Counted from the first letter of the stretch, positions 27,177-37,191 are shown. The stretch is 64,000 nt of DNA from Mycobacteroides sp. CBMA 271 (GCF_009729205.1 NZ_VTHB01000002.1:248001-312000); one strand, 5' to 3'. Notes: generated by a model from the sequence alone, not told the origin. Translations and numbers: made by a program.

Positions 27177-27198
27177 TGTGCCATTTGTCAATGGCACA
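27177..27198. promoter_or_regulatory. Perfect 9-bp-arm palindrome in shared divergent promoter
   Basis: TGTGCCATT and AATGGCACA form a perfect inverted repeat with a 4-nt centre. On the plus strand a TTGTCA at 27185-27190 and GACAAT at 27208-27213 (17-bp spacing) make a plausible promoter for the reductase gene. On the minus strand TTGACA with a 20-bp spacer to CATAGT resembles the stretched promoters that MerR proteins activate. The palindrome covers both -35 elements, so one regulator could govern both directions. Confidence 0.55.
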
Positions 27199-27242
27199 GT
27201 ATGTGATGACAATGAGGTGTTCACCACTGCGGAAGGAATTGC

Positions 27243-28301
27243 ATGCCGACGCTCACGGCTACCGCCCCCAGCGCCTACGCGCTGGAGGTGCTCGAAGTCA
27301 TCGCCGAAACCCCCGACGCGGTCTCGATCGTGCTCGCCGCACCTCCGAATGCCCGAACGGACTTTGCCTACAGGCCTGGGCAGTTCCTGACGTTGCGCGT
27401 GCCGGCCGGCGCAGATACCGATGCGGTGTCCCGGTGCTATTCGCTATCGAGCGCACCGAGCATCGACGAGCATCTGAAGGTCACCGTCAAACGAACTGTC
27501 GGTGGCCACGCCTCGAACTGGCTATGCGACAACGCCAAGGCCGGAATGGTGTTCGAATCACTACGCCCTGCAGGGACATTCACTATGCGCGACGCCGCGG
27601 CGGTTCCGGTGTTCGTGGCCGCCGGCAGCGGCATCACGCCCATCATGTCCATGATCCGCACGGTGCTGTCCGAATCCACCCAGGACGTCACACTCGTCTA
27701 CGCCAATCGCGACCGCGATTCGGTGATCTTCGATGCCGAGCTCGCGGCACTGCAGATCCAGCACGGCGACAGACTGACCGTCTCGCATTGGATCGAGGCC
27801 GAATCCGGCTTGCCGACCGCCGAGGGGCTGCGCGCACTCCTGCCAGCCCGCCCCGGCGCCACCGCATACCTGTGCGGCCCTGGGGCTTTCATGGACACTG
27901 CGTCGGCTGCACTAAGCGGTATCGGACTAGCCCACGAGAACATCCACCGCGAGATCTTCGTGTCGCTGAGCACCGATGCCTTCGCCGCGGCACCACAGCC
28001 CGCGGCGGCGTCGACCGATCCGGCGGCGGTGAGCGCGACCGTGGAGATCGACGGTGATACCCACCAGGTCTGCTGGCCGAAGGAGCAGGTACTGCTGGAC
28101 GTACTCCTGAGCCTCGGGATCGACGCGCCTTACGTATGCCGCGAGGGCAACTGCGGCGGCTGCTCCTACACCCTCCGCGAGGGCGAAGTGACCATGCGGG
28201 TCAACGACATCCTCGACGATCACGAGATCGGTCACGGCGTGCGGCTGGCGTGCCAGTCGCTGCCACAGTCGGACACGCTCACCATCGCCTTCGACCGCTA
28301 G
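27243..28301 (+). CDS. Ferredoxin reductase with C-terminal 2Fe-2S domain (KshB-like)
   Basis: A 352-residue three-domain reductase: FAD domain with SRCYSLSSAP (R-x-Y-S), NAD(P)H domain with VFVAAGSGITPIMSMI and YLCGPGAFMDTA, and a C-terminal plant-type ferredoxin with CREGNCGGCSYTL ... RLACQS (four Cys, C-x4-C-x2-C ... C). This is the architecture of KshB and related reductases that pass electrons from NAD(P)H to an oxygenase. The ATG follows GGAAGGA. There is no KshA-type Rieske oxygenase nearby; the closest candidate partner is the divergent di-iron protein. Confidence 0.87.
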   Translation: MPTLTATAPSAYALEVLEVIAETPDAVSIVLAAPPNARTDFAYRPGQFLTLRVPAGADTDAVSRCYSLSSAPSIDEHLKVTVKRTVGGHASNWLCDNAKAGMVFESLRPAGTFTMRDAAAVPVFVAAGSGITPIMSMIRTVLSESTQDVTLVYANRDRDSVIFDAELAALQIQHGDRLTVSHWIEAESGLPTAEGLRALLPARPGATAYLCGPGAFMDTASAALSGIGLAHENIHREIFVSLSTDAFAAAPQPAAASTDPAAVSATVEIDGDTHQVCWPKEQVLLDVLLSLGIDAPYVCREGNCGGCSYTLREGEVTMRVNDILDDHEIGHGVRLACQSLPQSDTLTIAFDR

Positions 28302-28328
28302 ATCAGATTCTGCGCCATACGGCGGCCA

Positions 28329-30212
28329 CTACCAGCGGCGGGCAAGTCCCCGCTCGCGGTACCAATCGATGAGGTCCGGATTGTCGATCGACCGCGGATC
28401 TAATGACACGTCGGCGCGTCCGGCAAGCACTCCGCAGATGGGGATCTCGAGCTTCTTTCCGGTTCGGGTGTGCGGTATTCCGGGGGCTTCGATGACCTCG
28501 TCGGGGACATGCCGAGGTGACAATCGGGCGCGAATCTCCCGGGCGATCCGCGCCCCCAGGTCGGCATGGAAGGTGTACCCCGGTGCCATGGTGACGAATA
28601 GCGGCATCCAGTAGGCGCCGTCGGGGCCGTCCACACCGAGGACGAATCCCTCGGCGATCTCGTCCATCGATTCCACGACCTCGTAGATATCAGCCGAACC
28701 CATCCGGATTCCGTTGCGGTTCAACGTGGCATCGCTACGCCCATGGATCACCAACGATCCTCGATCGGTGACGGTGACCCAATCGCCGTGCCGCCAGACC
28801 CCCGGGGCGCAACCATCGGCCCATTCATGCTCGAAATAGGCAGCCCGATAACGCGATCCGTAGGGATCGTCCCAGAATCTGATCGGCATGCACGGCATGG
28901 GTTGCAGGATCACCATCTCGCCCACCTCCCCGACCAGTGTCCGGCGATCGTGCGACCAGCTGTGCAGGTCCACCCCCAGATAGCGAGCGGTCAACTCGCC
29001 GGGGCGTGCTGGCACTCCCGGTGTGCCGCCGGCGAAGGCGGTGCAGACATCGGTGCCGCCCGACAGCGAGGACACCGCGGCCCCGACAAACGAACCCGCC
29101 CAGCCGAACAGATCGGCAGATAGTGGAGATCCACTGCTTCCCAACGTCTTCAGCGCGCCCAGGTCATGCTCGTCCCGGGGCTTCAACCCAGCCTTCTTGG
29201 TGGCCTGAAGGTGCCCGGGGCTTGTGCCGAAGTAGCTCACCCGTTCGGACTCCAGTAGCTCCCACAGCCGGTCCGCGTTGGGGTACAACGGATGTCCGCT
29301 GTAGCAGACGACCGTGGCTCCGACTAGCAGACCGCCCAGCCGATAGTTCCACATCATCCACGACAGCGCGGTCTGCCAGAAGAACACATCGCCTGGCCCC
29401 AGGTCACAGTGCAGCCCCACACTCTTGAGATGCTCCAGGAGCATGCCCCCGTGGCCATGCACGATCCCCTTGGGCTTACCGGTGGTGCCGGAGCTGAACA
29501 GCACCCAAATCGGATGATCGAACGGCACCATCTCGACCACGGGGTCTTCATTGCCCGAAGGTAATTCGGTTATCAGCGCAGGACCGCCGGGCAATAGATC
29601 GTGCAGTTCCGTGGTGTCGGCTCTCTTATCCACCCAGCGGCCGTTGTATCGGTATCCGGGGCCGGATATGAGTACCTTCGGTTTGAGCTGTCCCAGCCGT
29701 GCGGCTGCACCCTCGGGTGCATAGTCCTGGCCGCATCCCGACCAGACCGCACCTACCGCCGCGGTGGCAAGGAATGCCACCATCGCATCGGGCACATCCG
29801 GCAGATACGCGGCCACACAGTCGCCACGGCCGACACCGAGACGACGCAGCTCCGCGGCCACCGCACCGATCCGTTGCGGCAATTCACGCCAGCTGATCTC
29901 GGTGCGCTCCCCCGCCTCGTCAACTCCCACGATAGCGGCGCCGTCCTGATGCGCGTGGCGTAGTACCGGATCCACATAGTTGAGCTCGGTACCCGGAAAC
30001 CATTGCGCCCCAGGCATCACCGGATCGGCCAGCACACCCTCGTCACCGTCACGCAATCCACGTCCCGGCACATCAAAGAACTCCCACACCGCGCGCCAGA
30101 ACTGGGGAACGAAGTCGACGGACCAGCGCCATACATCCGCATAGTCCCTGGAGAACAACGCATACCGATGCGAAGCGTGGTCAACGAATCTTTCGTAGGT
30201 GTTACTTCCCAT
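28329..30212 (-). CDS. Acetoacetate-CoA ligase
   Basis: The 627-residue protein is an acetoacetyl-CoA synthetase of the ANL superfamily, activating acetoacetate with ATP and CoA. The N-terminal [30 protein letters not shown] and [14 protein letters not shown] segments are typical of this family, followed by [36 protein letters not shown] and [25 protein letters not shown], with a C-terminal [12 protein letters not shown] lysine. It overlaps the FadD35-like gene by 11 bp and ends the MaoC, CitE, FadD, AACS operon. The product enters beta-oxidation or the mevalonate-like pool; with CitE it fits leucine or ketone-body use. Confidence 0.88.
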   Translation of the reverse strand: MGSNTYERFVDHASHRYALFSRDYADVWRWSVDFVPQFWRAVWEFFDVPGRGLRDGDEGVLADPVMPGAQWFPGTELNYVDPVLRHAHQDGAAIVGVDEAGERTEISWRELPQRIGAVAAELRRLGVGRGDCVAAYLPDVPDAMVAFLATAAVGAVWSGCGQDYAPEGAAARLGQLKPKVLISGPGYRYNGRWVDKRADTTELHDLLPGGPALITELPSGNEDPVVEMVPFDHPIWVLFSSGTTGKPKGIVHGHGGMLLEHLKSVGLHCDLGPGDVFFWQTALSWMMWNYRLGGLLVGATVVCYSGHPLYPNADRLWELLESERVSYFGTSPGHLQATKKAGLKPRDEHDLGALKTLGSSGSPLSADLFGWAGSFVGAAVSSLSGGTDVCTAFAGGTPGVPARPGELTARYLGVDLHSWSHDRRTLVGEVGEMVILQPMPCMPIRFWDDPYGSRYRAAYFEHEWADGCAPGVWRHGDWVTVTDRGSLVIHGRSDATLNRNGIRMGSADIYEVVESMDEIAEGFVLGVDGPDGAYWMPLFVTMAPGYTFHADLGARIAREIRARLSPRHVPDEVIEAPGIPHTRTGKKLEIPICGVLAGRADVSLDPRSIDNPDLIDWYRERGLARRW

Positions 30213-31842
30213 GTGTCCGGCCCGGCTCCTGTAATCCGAGAAGTTCCACGGCCTGCGCCCGCATGTCGACCTTGCGCACCTTCCCCGTCACCGTCATCGG
30301 GAAGCTGTCAACGATGTGCACATAGCGCGGAATCTTGTAGTGAGCGAGCCTCCCGGCGGCGAAGGCGCGGACGGCACCGGCATCTAACGCCAGGCATCCT
30401 GTCCTCATCCTGAGCCACGCACACAGCTCCTCGCCATACTTCTCATCGGGCACCCCGACAACCTGTACGTCCTCGATGTCGGGGTGGGTCAGCAGGAACT
30501 CCTCAATCTCGCGCGGGGAGATGTTCTCGCCGCCGCGTATCACCATGTCCTTGATTCGCCCAATGATGGTGCAGTAGCCATCTTCTCGCATTACTGCCAG
30601 GTCTCCGGTATGCATCCAGCCGTCGGCGTCAATCACCTCGCGGGTGTGTTCCTCGTCGTTCCAGTATCCGAGCATCACCGAGTAACCACGTGTACACAGC
30701 TCACCGGATTGCCCGCGCTCCACCACTGCTCCGGTGTCGGGGTCGACCACCTGGACCTCTACGTGCGGATGCGCGCGTCCGACGGTCGCGGTGCGGCGTT
30801 CCAGGTCGTCATCGAAGAGCGTCTGGCAGGAGACCGGTGAGGTCTCCGTCATGCCATAGGCGATGGCGACCTCATCCATGCGCAATTCGTCGATGCACCG
30901 CTTCATCACCTCGACCGGGCACACCGAACCAGCCATGATTCCGGTCCGCAACGAGGACAGGTCGCGCTGCGCGAAATCCGGGTCCGCGAGCATCGCGATG
31001 AACATGGTGGGCACCCCGTACACCCCGACACAGCGCTCACGTTCGATTGCGTCGAGAGTGCACGCAGGATCGAACCCCGGCGCAGGCACCACGATGGTGG
31101 CACCGTGCGTCGTGCATCCGAGGTTGCCCAGAACCATTCCGAAGCAATGATAGAAGGGCACCGGGACGCACAGTCTGTCGCCGGCTTCGAGATGAATCGA
31201 CTCGGTCACAAAGTACCCGTTGTTGAGCACATTGCGGTGCGACAACGTCGCGCCCTTCGGATAACCCGTTGTCCCCGACGTATATTGGATATTTATGGGA
31301 TCGGTGTTGGACAGCTGCGACATCCGGTCCCGCAGCGCCGCCTCGGAGACTTGTTCAGCTCCCCCCACCAGATCCGCCCAATCGGAGGTGCCGATGAACA
31401 CCACGTCCAGCAGCGTGGAGCTGTCCGGACGCACCTGATTGGTCATCGCCACATAGTCCGAGGACTTGAACGCCGTGGCACAGATCAGCGTGCGAACACC
31501 CGACTGATTGAGGGCATACGTCAGCTCATGGGTCCGGTACGCCGGATTGATGTTGACCAGAATCGCGCCAATCTTCGCGGTGGCGTATTGCACCAGCACC
31601 CATTCGGCACAGTTCGGCGCCCAGATGCCGACCCGGTCGCCCGCGGCGATCCCCAGCGACATGAGGCCGCGCGCAACGTGATTGATCTCGGTGTCGAGTT
31701 CGCGGTAGGTCCATCTGCGGCCACCCGGAACATCGACGAGGGCATCGATGTCGGGGTAGGCGCGGGCTACGCGCTCGAAGTTCTCCCCGATCGTCTCCTC
31801 GATGATCGGGGACGCCACTGACCCTGCGTCATAGGACTTCAT
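30202..31842 (-). CDS. fadD35: AMP-dependent acyl-CoA synthetase, FadD35-like
   Basis: A 546-residue ANL ligase: [77 protein letters not shown] and the catalytic lysine in [14 protein letters not shown]. Size and company (CitE-like lyase and MaoC-like protein) match Rv2505c (fadD35, 547 aa) in the Rv2498c-Rv2505c leucine-type cluster of M. tuberculosis. Unlike that cluster, no accA1/accD1 or fadE19 is present here, and an acetoacetyl-CoA synthetase takes the downstream place. Start ATGA overlaps the stop of citE by 4 bp. Substrate is probably a short or branched acid; not provable here. Confidence 0.8.
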   Translation of the reverse strand: MKSYDAGSVASPIIEETIGENFERVARAYPDIDALVDVPGGRRWTYRELDTEINHVARGLMSLGIAAGDRVGIWAPNCAEWVLVQYATAKIGAILVNINPAYRTHELTYALNQSGVRTLICATAFKSSDYVAMTNQVRPDSSTLLDVVFIGTSDWADLVGGAEQVSEAALRDRMSQLSNTDPINIQYTSGTTGYPKGATLSHRNVLNNGYFVTESIHLEAGDRLCVPVPFYHCFGMVLGNLGCTTHGATIVVPAPGFDPACTLDAIERERCVGVYGVPTMFIAMLADPDFAQRDLSSLRTGIMAGSVCPVEVMKRCIDELRMDEVAIAYGMTETSPVSCQTLFDDDLERRTATVGRAHPHVEVQVVDPDTGAVVERGQSGELCTRGYSVMLGYWNDEEHTREVIDADGWMHTGDLAVMREDGYCTIIGRIKDMVIRGGENISPREIEEFLLTHPDIEDVQVVGVPDEKYGEELCAWLRMRTGCLALDAGAVRAFAAGRLAHYKIPRYVHIVDSFPMTVTGKVRKVDMRAQAVELLGLQEPGRTHGK

Positions 31843-32747
31843 CGTCTCGTTTCACCACCTGCACCGCTGCCCTCCGACCACAGATCAACGGGACGGATCG
31901 AGCATGACTTTAACGACTCGCTCGAGCCGTCATCCTGGATTCCAGTACTCAGTTCGACAATCCGTTCGGCACGCCTGAGCACGGGCGCATCGACCATCGT
32001 GCCTTCAAACTGGAAGACACCACGTTCCCGACCCGCCAGTTCGAGCGCCCCGCGCGCCCACCGAACCCGCTCCTCGGTCGGCCTGTATGCCTCCCGAATG
32101 ACGCTCACCTGGGTGGGATGGATGGCCACCTTGGCATCGAACCCGACGGCCACAGCATCATCTGCCTCCGCACGCAGCCTGTCGAGTCCCTTGATGTCGA
32201 GATACACCGAGTCCAGCGCCATCCGGCCGAATGCCTTTGCCGCCAAAAGAGTCTGGGAACGAACGTGCTGTGCCACATCGCGGTAACGGCCGTCGGGCCA
32301 TCGGTTGTCGGTGCCCCAGGTGGCAGCGAATAGGTCCTCCGCGCCCCACATCGCCGCGACGGCGTTCTCGGGCCTCACCAACTCAACGACGTTGAGGGCC
32401 CCGAGCGGGGTTTCGACGAGCACCACCACATCCAGCGGCGCCAGGGCGATGACCTGATCCGCGTGCTCACTCTTGGCCAGCATCACCGTGGTGTACGCGG
32501 TCCGCGCGATCGCTTCCACATCCAGCAGGTGATCGGCTGTGCCGGCCGGATTGAGGCGAACCACCGTCCGTGTGGGATCCAGTGGGGTATTGATCAACGC
32601 GTCGCGGGCGGCGGGGCGGTCGGTGTCCGCCACCCCATCCTCAAGATCGAGAATCACCACATCTGCAGCAACGGAAGCCTTTTCGAAGCGCTCGGGACGG
32701 TCAGCGGGACAGAAGAGCCAGCCCGGTCCTATATTGGCGAGTGTCAT
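31839..32747 (-). CDS. CitE-like CoA-ester lyase (Rv2498c type)
   Basis: The 302-residue HpcH/HpaI-type lyase has the hallmark [43 protein letters not shown] and [15 protein letters not shown] (the metal-binding Glu/Asp). Its family cleaves beta-hydroxyacyl-CoAs such as citramalyl-CoA, malyl-CoA or HMG-CoA; Rv2498c of M. tuberculosis has been linked to leucine and itaconate breakdown. A C-terminal tail of about 30 residues ([12 protein letters not shown]...) is longer than Rv2498c (273 aa). It shares one base with the MaoC gene and 4 bp with the FadD gene, so it lies in the middle of a tightly packed operon. Confidence 0.85.
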   Translation of the reverse strand: MTLANIGPGWLFCPADRPERFEKASVAADVVILDLEDGVADTDRPAARDALINTPLDPTRTVVRLNPAGTADHLLDVEAIARTAYTTVMLAKSEHADQVIALAPLDVVVLVETPLGALNVVELVRPENAVAAMWGAEDLFAATWGTDNRWPDGRYRDVAQHVRSQTLLAAKAFGRMALDSVYLDIKGLDRLRAEADDAVAVGFDAKVAIHPTQVSVIREAYRPTEERVRWARGALELAGRERGVFQFEGTMVDAPVLRRAERIVELSTGIQDDGSSESLKSCSIRPVDLWSEGSGAGGETRR

Positions 32748-33235
32748 TAGCCCTGTCTTTCAGCTCGTTTGCGCACCATGGTCTTTCGCAACGCCGTTGC
32801 CACCACGTCACCGTGCTGATTCCTGCCGATGTGCGCAAAGGTGACGATGCCCTCTCCCGGGCGGCTCTTGGACTCGCGCTTGTCGATCACCTCGGACTCC
32901 GCATAGAGCGTGTCTCCGTGGAACAGCGGTTTAGGAAAGGCGATGTCGGAAAATCCCAGATTCCCGACGATGGTGCCTTGGGTCAGTTGCGCTACCGACA
33001 ACCCAACCAACGTCGACAGCGTGAACATCGAGTTCACCAAGCGCTGATTGAACGGTGGTAACGACTCCGAGAACGCCGCGTCGAGGTGCAGTGCCTGGGT
33101 GTTCATGGTCAACGTCGTGAACAGAACGTTGTCGGCCTCAGTAATCGTCCGACCGGGTCGGTGCAGATACAACACATCGGTCTTGAATTCCTCGAACCAT
33201 AGACCGCGCTGCTCGATGATCCGTTTGTCGCTCAT
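32747..33235 (-). CDS. MaoC-like dehydratase (Rv2499c type)
   Basis: A 162-residue hot-dog fold protein. The hydratase motif region reads RTITEADNVLFTTLTMNTQALHLDAAFSE, with the conserved Asp and His of R-hydratases, then GTIVGNLGFSDIAFPKPLFHGDTLYAESEVIDKRESKSRPGEGIV. MaoC proteins hydrate enoyl-CoAs. The ATG at 33235 follows GGAGGTG; a longer frame to 33466 runs through an IclR remnant on the other strand and is not needed. It is the first gene of the MaoC-CitE-FadD-AACS operon, in the order seen for Rv2499c-Rv2498c. Confidence 0.85.
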   Translation of the reverse strand: MSDKRIIEQRGLWFEEFKTDVLYLHRPGRTITEADNVLFTTLTMNTQALHLDAAFSESLPPFNQRLVNSMFTLSTLVGLSVAQLTQGTIVGNLGFSDIAFPKPLFHGDTLYAESEVIDKRESKSRPGEGIVTFAHIGRNQHGDVVATALRKTMVRKRAERQG

Positions 33236-33310
33236 AACCACCTCCATGCACGGCCAGGGCGTCCACTTATCGGACGCGTATCGTAGGCAGGGTGACCGAG
33301 GCACCCAAGC

Positions 33311-33472
33311 GTGGTACGCCGGACCACGGCGCTCCTTCGAACGGTCTCGAACGAAACCGGAACCGGTGTCAGCACCACCGAACTCGCGCGCCGTGCCGAT
33401 ATTCCACAGGCCACCGCACACTTGCTGGAATCGCTTGCCACTGAAGGCTATACCCGCTGTCCACACCGCAGA
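33311..33472 (+). pseudogene. Truncated IclR family regulator
   Basis: The plus strand encodes VVRRTTALLRTVSNETGTGVSTTELARRADIPQATAHLLESLATEGY, clearly the N-terminal winged HTH of an IclR-type regulator (TTELARRADIP..TAH..LESL..EGY). One residue of the recognition helix is missing ('TAHLLESL' where 'TAHRLLESL' is usual), a possible in-frame start extension (VTEAPKRG, from a GTG at 33292) is in a different frame, and the effector domain is absent: the sequence runs into the 3' end of the opposing alcohol dehydrogenase gene. It is a decayed fragment, probably once the regulator of the neighbouring catabolic genes. Confidence 0.55.
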
Positions 33473-34579
33473 TCAGTGCACGATCACTCCGCGAATGTTC
33501 TTGCCATCGCGCAGGTCCTGGTAGCCCTGGTTGATGTCCTCCAGGCGGTATTTGGTGGTCACCAGCTCATCGAGCTGTAGCTGCCCGGCGTCGTAAAGCC
33601 GAAGCAGTCGCACGATGTCGTACTGCGGGTTGGCGGAGCCGAACAGGGTCCCTTTGATGGTCTTTTGGTTGAGAGTCAGCTCCATCCCTGACACATGCAC
33701 CGTCAGCTTCTCCGGATCTGCCAGGCCGGTCACCACCACTGTGCCGCCCTTGCCGATAGCATTGAACGCGGCGGTGACCACTTCCTCATCCACCACCCCG
33801 ACAGTGATGATCGCTTGGTCCGCCCCCTGCCCCCAAGACAGCTCATTGAGCTTCTCGGCGGCCTCCTCCGCGGTCGCGACCGCGTGCGTGGCACCGAATT
33901 TGGATGCCATGTCCCGCTTGAACGGGACGGGGTCAACGGCCACGATGTACTTGGCGCCCGCCTGTGCGGCACCCTGCACGGCATTGATGCCGATCCCGCC
34001 GATCCCGTACACCACGGTGACGTCTCCTGGCCGCACGTCACCGGCGTAGGTGGCACTGCCCCATCCGGTAGGTACTCCACATCCGACGAGCACCGCCGTC
34101 TCAAGCGGAATCCAGTCGTCGATCTTGACCACCGAATACTGCGAGATGGTCGCTTTCTGAGCGAAGGTGCCCAGCATGCACATCTGTCCGAAATCGGTTT
34201 CCTTGTCACGGAATCGGAAGGTACCGTCGGGCATGCACCCCTCCAGGATGGTTGCGCCCATGTCGCACAGGCTCTGCCGCCCCGTCGAGCAGTAGCGGCA
34301 ATACCCGCAGCTCGGGATAAAACTGCACACCACGTGGTCTCCGGGTTTGACCTTGGTCACCCCGGGCCCGACTTCTTCGATGATGCCCGCGCCCTCGTGC
34401 CCACCGATAATGGGGTAACGCGGAGGCAGATCCCCGTCGGTCAAATGCAGATCCGAATGGCACAGTCCGGCAACGGTATAGTTGATGAGCACCTCGCCCT
34501 CACCTGGCCCGTCGAGTTCGAGCTCCATGAGTTCGAAAGGCTTGCCCGCCTCCAAAAGTACTGCGGCCGTGGTTTTCAT
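33473..34579 (-). CDS. Zinc-dependent alcohol dehydrogenase (NDMA-dependent type)
   Basis: A 368-residue MDR-family dehydrogenase. Catalytic zinc ligands: Cys in AGLCHSDLHL, His in GGHEGAGIIEE, and a later Cys in VGCGVPTG. Structural zinc Cys cluster: PSCGYCRYCSTGRQSLC. Rossmann motif: VVYGIGGIGINAVQGA. The sequence is of the mycobacterial/rhodococcal NDMA-dependent or mycothiol-type alcohol dehydrogenase kind (compare AdhB, Rv0761c). ATG follows AAGAAGGAGA. It lies 145 bp downstream of an aldehyde dehydrogenase on the same strand; together they would oxidise an alcohol to the acid. Confidence 0.87.
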   Translation of the reverse strand: MKTTAAVLLEAGKPFELMELELDGPGEGEVLINYTVAGLCHSDLHLTDGDLPPRYPIIGGHEGAGIIEEVGPGVTKVKPGDHVVCSFIPSCGYCRYCSTGRQSLCDMGATILEGCMPDGTFRFRDKETDFGQMCMLGTFAQKATISQYSVVKIDDWIPLETAVLVGCGVPTGWGSATYAGDVRPGDVTVVYGIGGIGINAVQGAAQAGAKYIVAVDPVPFKRDMASKFGATHAVATAEEAAEKLNELSWGQGADQAIITVGVVDEEVVTAAFNAIGKGGTVVVTGLADPEKLTVHVSGMELTLNQKTIKGTLFGSANPQYDIVRLLRLYDAGQLQLDELVTTKYRLEDINQGYQDLRDGKNIRGVIVH

Positions 34580-34724
34580 CGCTGTCTCCTTCTTCAGGTT
34601 TAGTTATCGATGATGTTTGAGATGACGAGCAGAGTCCGCCGGCGACAACACCGGTCCAGTAACACAGCGGCGCTAGACCGCATCCGGCCCCGAGATGCGT
34701 CGGATTGTCCGTTAGACAAAGCGG

Positions 34725-36236
34725 TCAAGCAGGAGCTGACAACACCAACGAAAATGCATGCTTGGCCTTGTCGTTCGTCAGGTCGACATGTATGAACTTC
34801 GGCTCGAGATACTCACGAAGGGCGTCGGGGCCTAGTTCCCGTCCAAGGCCCGACTGTTTGAAGCCTCCGAACGGATGCTGGCAGCTCACCATGTGCCAGT
34901 CGTTAATCCAGACGGATCCTGCTTCAAGTCGGCGCGCCAAGGCCAGTGCCCGTTGGTTGTCAGTGCTCCACACGCCCGCCGACAATCCGTACTCGCTGTC
35001 GTTCGCGATTCGTACCGCGTCGTCGTCGTCCTCGTACCGGATTACTGCGAGAACGGGACCGAATATCTCCTCACGAGCGATCCTCATGTCATTGGTGACG
35101 TCGGTGAAAATCACTGGGGCCACCCAGTGCCCGTTTGCCAGGGCCGGGTCTTGCGGTGGTGTCCCCTGGTAGGCGACGGTCGCACCCTCCTCTTGGCCAA
35201 GCGCTATGTACTTCTCCACCCGCTGCTTCTGTGTCAGCGATACAACAGGGCCGATGTCGGTCGTGATATCCATCGGATCACCCATAGCGATCGTCGCAAT
35301 GCGGGTGACCAATTTCTCTACGAAAGCGTCGTGGATGGAAGCGGGAAGCAGCAATCGCGTCCCAGACGTACAGACCTGACCGCTGAGCAGAAGGAACCCG
35401 AACAGCGTGCCATCGACTGCGAGGTCGATATCGGCGTCATCCAGAACAATATTTGCGCCCTTACCTCCGAGTTCGAGGGTGACCTTCTTGATGTTTTCGG
35501 CGGCCCCGCGCATCACCAGTCTGCCTACTTCGGTTGAGCCGGTGAACGCGATCTTGCGGACATCGGGATGCTCAACCAGCCGGGCCCCTGCCGTGTGACC
35601 CGGACCGGTCACCACATTCAGCACGCCCGCCGGAAGCCCCGCCTCCTCTGCAGCGCGAACAAGTTCAAGTAACGTCAGTGGCGTCTGCTCATCGGGTTTG
35701 ACAACTATCGTGTTGCCCGCGGCCAGCGCAGGTGCGAGCTTCCACACCGCTATCAACAAGGGAAAATTCCACGGCACTATTGCACCGCACACACCGACCG
35801 GTTCATTGCGGATTATTCCTGTTGCCAGGGTGGGAGATTCGATCAGATCGCCGAGTTGTTCGAACGGGAATTTCCTTGCGAGATTAGCGAAATAGCGAAG
35901 ATGGGCAATCGAATACCCCACCAAGAACGAGGATGCCGCGCGTATCGTCGCCCCATTCTCACGGACCTGCAACGCGACGAGTTCATCAATCCTCGCTTCG
36001 AGGATATCCGCGATGTCATCGAGGACTGCGGCGCGCGAAGCCGGGGTCCGGTCACGCCAGATCCCCGAATAGTGCGCCGCCTTTGCCGCTGCGACCGCGC
36101 GGTCTACTGTGTCCGCATCACCTTCAGCGACTGTAGCTACCAGCGATCCGTCTGTAGGCGAATGGATTTCGACCACAGACGGCGAGTCCACCCAGTCTCC
36201 GTTGATATACATCCGGTAATGAGTTACATGGGGCAT
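34725..36236 (-). CDS. Aldehyde dehydrogenase
   Basis: This 503-residue NAD(P)-dependent ALDH shows PWNFPLLIAVWKLAPALAAGN, the NAD loop FTGSTEVGR, catalytic Glu in VTLELGGKGANIV and catalytic Cys in GQVCTSGTRLLLP, and the C-terminal FGGFKQSGLGRELG. The ATG at 36236 (MPHVTHYRMYINGDW) matches the family N-terminus; the frame is open to 36365 without further homology. It precedes an alcohol dehydrogenase, suggesting a two-step alcohol to acid oxidation. A TTCAG/CTGAA dyad lies about 55-70 bp upstream. Confidence 0.88.
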   Translation of the reverse strand: MPHVTHYRMYINGDWVDSPSVVEIHSPTDGSLVATVAEGDADTVDRAVAAAKAAHYSGIWRDRTPASRAAVLDDIADILEARIDELVALQVRENGATIRAASSFLVGYSIAHLRYFANLARKFPFEQLGDLIESPTLATGIIRNEPVGVCGAIVPWNFPLLIAVWKLAPALAAGNTIVVKPDEQTPLTLLELVRAAEEAGLPAGVLNVVTGPGHTAGARLVEHPDVRKIAFTGSTEVGRLVMRGAAENIKKVTLELGGKGANIVLDDADIDLAVDGTLFGFLLLSGQVCTSGTRLLLPASIHDAFVEKLVTRIATIAMGDPMDITTDIGPVVSLTQKQRVEKYIALGQEEGATVAYQGTPPQDPALANGHWVAPVIFTDVTNDMRIAREEIFGPVLAVIRYEDDDDAVRIANDSEYGLSAGVWSTDNQRALALARRLEAGSVWINDWHMVSCQHPFGGFKQSGLGRELGPDALREYLEPKFIHVDLTNDKAKHAFSLVLSAPA

Positions 36237-36290
36237 GTGCGCACCGCCTGTTCCGCTGTCTAGGTAGGTTCGGTTGTAGGTGTGGGAATT

Positions 36291-36306
36291 TTCAGCTTGA
36301 ACTGAA
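36291..36306. promoter_or_regulatory. Dyad upstream of aldehyde dehydrogenase
   Basis: TTCAG and CTGAA form 5-bp arms with a 6-nt centre in the leader of the ALDH gene. It could be a regulator site, but the arms are short and no regulator gene is adjacent. Confidence 0.25.
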
Positions 36307-36390
36307 GCTAACCGTTTGCGCGGCCAGTTGCGGCGCTTGGTTCGAATTATTTTGATGCACAACACCTTTCAATCTGTTTGAGCGCGAACA

Positions 36391-37191
36391 TCAGACAGTT
36401 AAGCCTTGCCGCAGAATCGAGTTGAGAGCAGTCAACGGGACGTGGGCTTCGACGGCTCCGCCGTCCATCGACCACACCAGCCGGTCCTGCGGCGGAGGGT
36501 CCTCGTGGGCTATGGGCCGATCGGGCATGAAAAGGATCAGCTCGTCGGGGGTCAACGCGAACGCTCGATAGTCGCCGGAGTAGTTGAAAGCACCTGCCTG
36601 CGGCTCGAAGCGGTCGGTGGTGAACGGATAGGTGCCGGTTTCGTGCGGCGGCTGCGCCCTGTCGAGCGATTCGGCGAGGAACGGTCTGGCCAGCGGTGGC
36701 AGCGCCGTCCGCGGATCGACACCAGGTTTGAATAGATCGGCCAGCGTGAGTTGTTTCCCGGTAGCCATGTCGAAGATGAAGCTCCGAAAGGAGTTATTGG
36801 CCCTGTTACCCACAGTCTGCTGAAACTCGTGTATTACCAACGATTTAACGGTCTTGTGTAAATACGTTCGGTGATCGATCGTGACGTCGCTCGCGCGTGC
36901 CATTTTGTAACCCTCGACGCGCCAGCTCTGGGCACGATCTCGCAGGTAGCTAAGAAGTGGTGGGCCGAGCGTCGGATGGCCGATCACGTCTTGAGGCAGG
37001 TCCACACTCAGGGTTAGTACTGCTTGTCGCTGTGAAACGAGCATCGTTGTGCACGTGTCATTTTGACGATCCCACTGGCCGCCCAATGCCGTATCGCATG
37101 CGCTGTCGGCTTGTGCTGGCGGTGCGGCCATCAGTGTGGTGACGCCGACCCACCCCGCACAAAGCAATGCCCTAAGAATGGTGCTGCTCAT
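36391..37191 (-). CDS. Secreted protein, RsiV/DUF3298-like, last gene of mce operon
   Basis: The 266-residue protein has a signal peptide (MSSTILRALLCAGWVGVTTLMAAPPAQADS, cleavage after AQA). The mature part begins with a Cys pair (DSACDTALGGQWDRQNDTCTTM) and contains SFIFDMATGKQLTLADLFKPGVDP and a C-terminal FALTPDELILFMPDRPIAHE, patterns of the RsiV/DUF3298 fold, sometimes seen with lysozyme- or mannan-binding labels. It starts 5 bp after the Mce-associated protein gene, so it belongs to the same operon and would act in the cell envelope. The ATG at 37191 gives the signal peptide; the open frame to 37266 does not. Confidence 0.72.
   Translation of the reverse strand: MSSTILRALLCAGWVGVTTLMAAPPAQADSACDTALGGQWDRQNDTCTTMLVSQRQAVLTLSVDLPQDVIGHPTLGPPLLSYLRDRAQSWRVEGYKMARASDVTIDHRTYLHKTVKSLVIHEFQQTVGNRANNSFRSFIFDMATGKQLTLADLFKPGVDPRTALPPLARPFLAESLDRAQPPHETGTYPFTTDRFEPQAGAFNYSGDYRAFALTPDELILFMPDRPIAHEDPPPQDRLVWSMDGGAVEAHVPLTALNSILRQGLTV

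Noticed and set aside
33236-33466. Longer N-terminus for the MaoC-like protein
   Set aside because: The extra 77 residues are antisense to the IclR remnant, and GGAGGTG directly precedes the shorter start.
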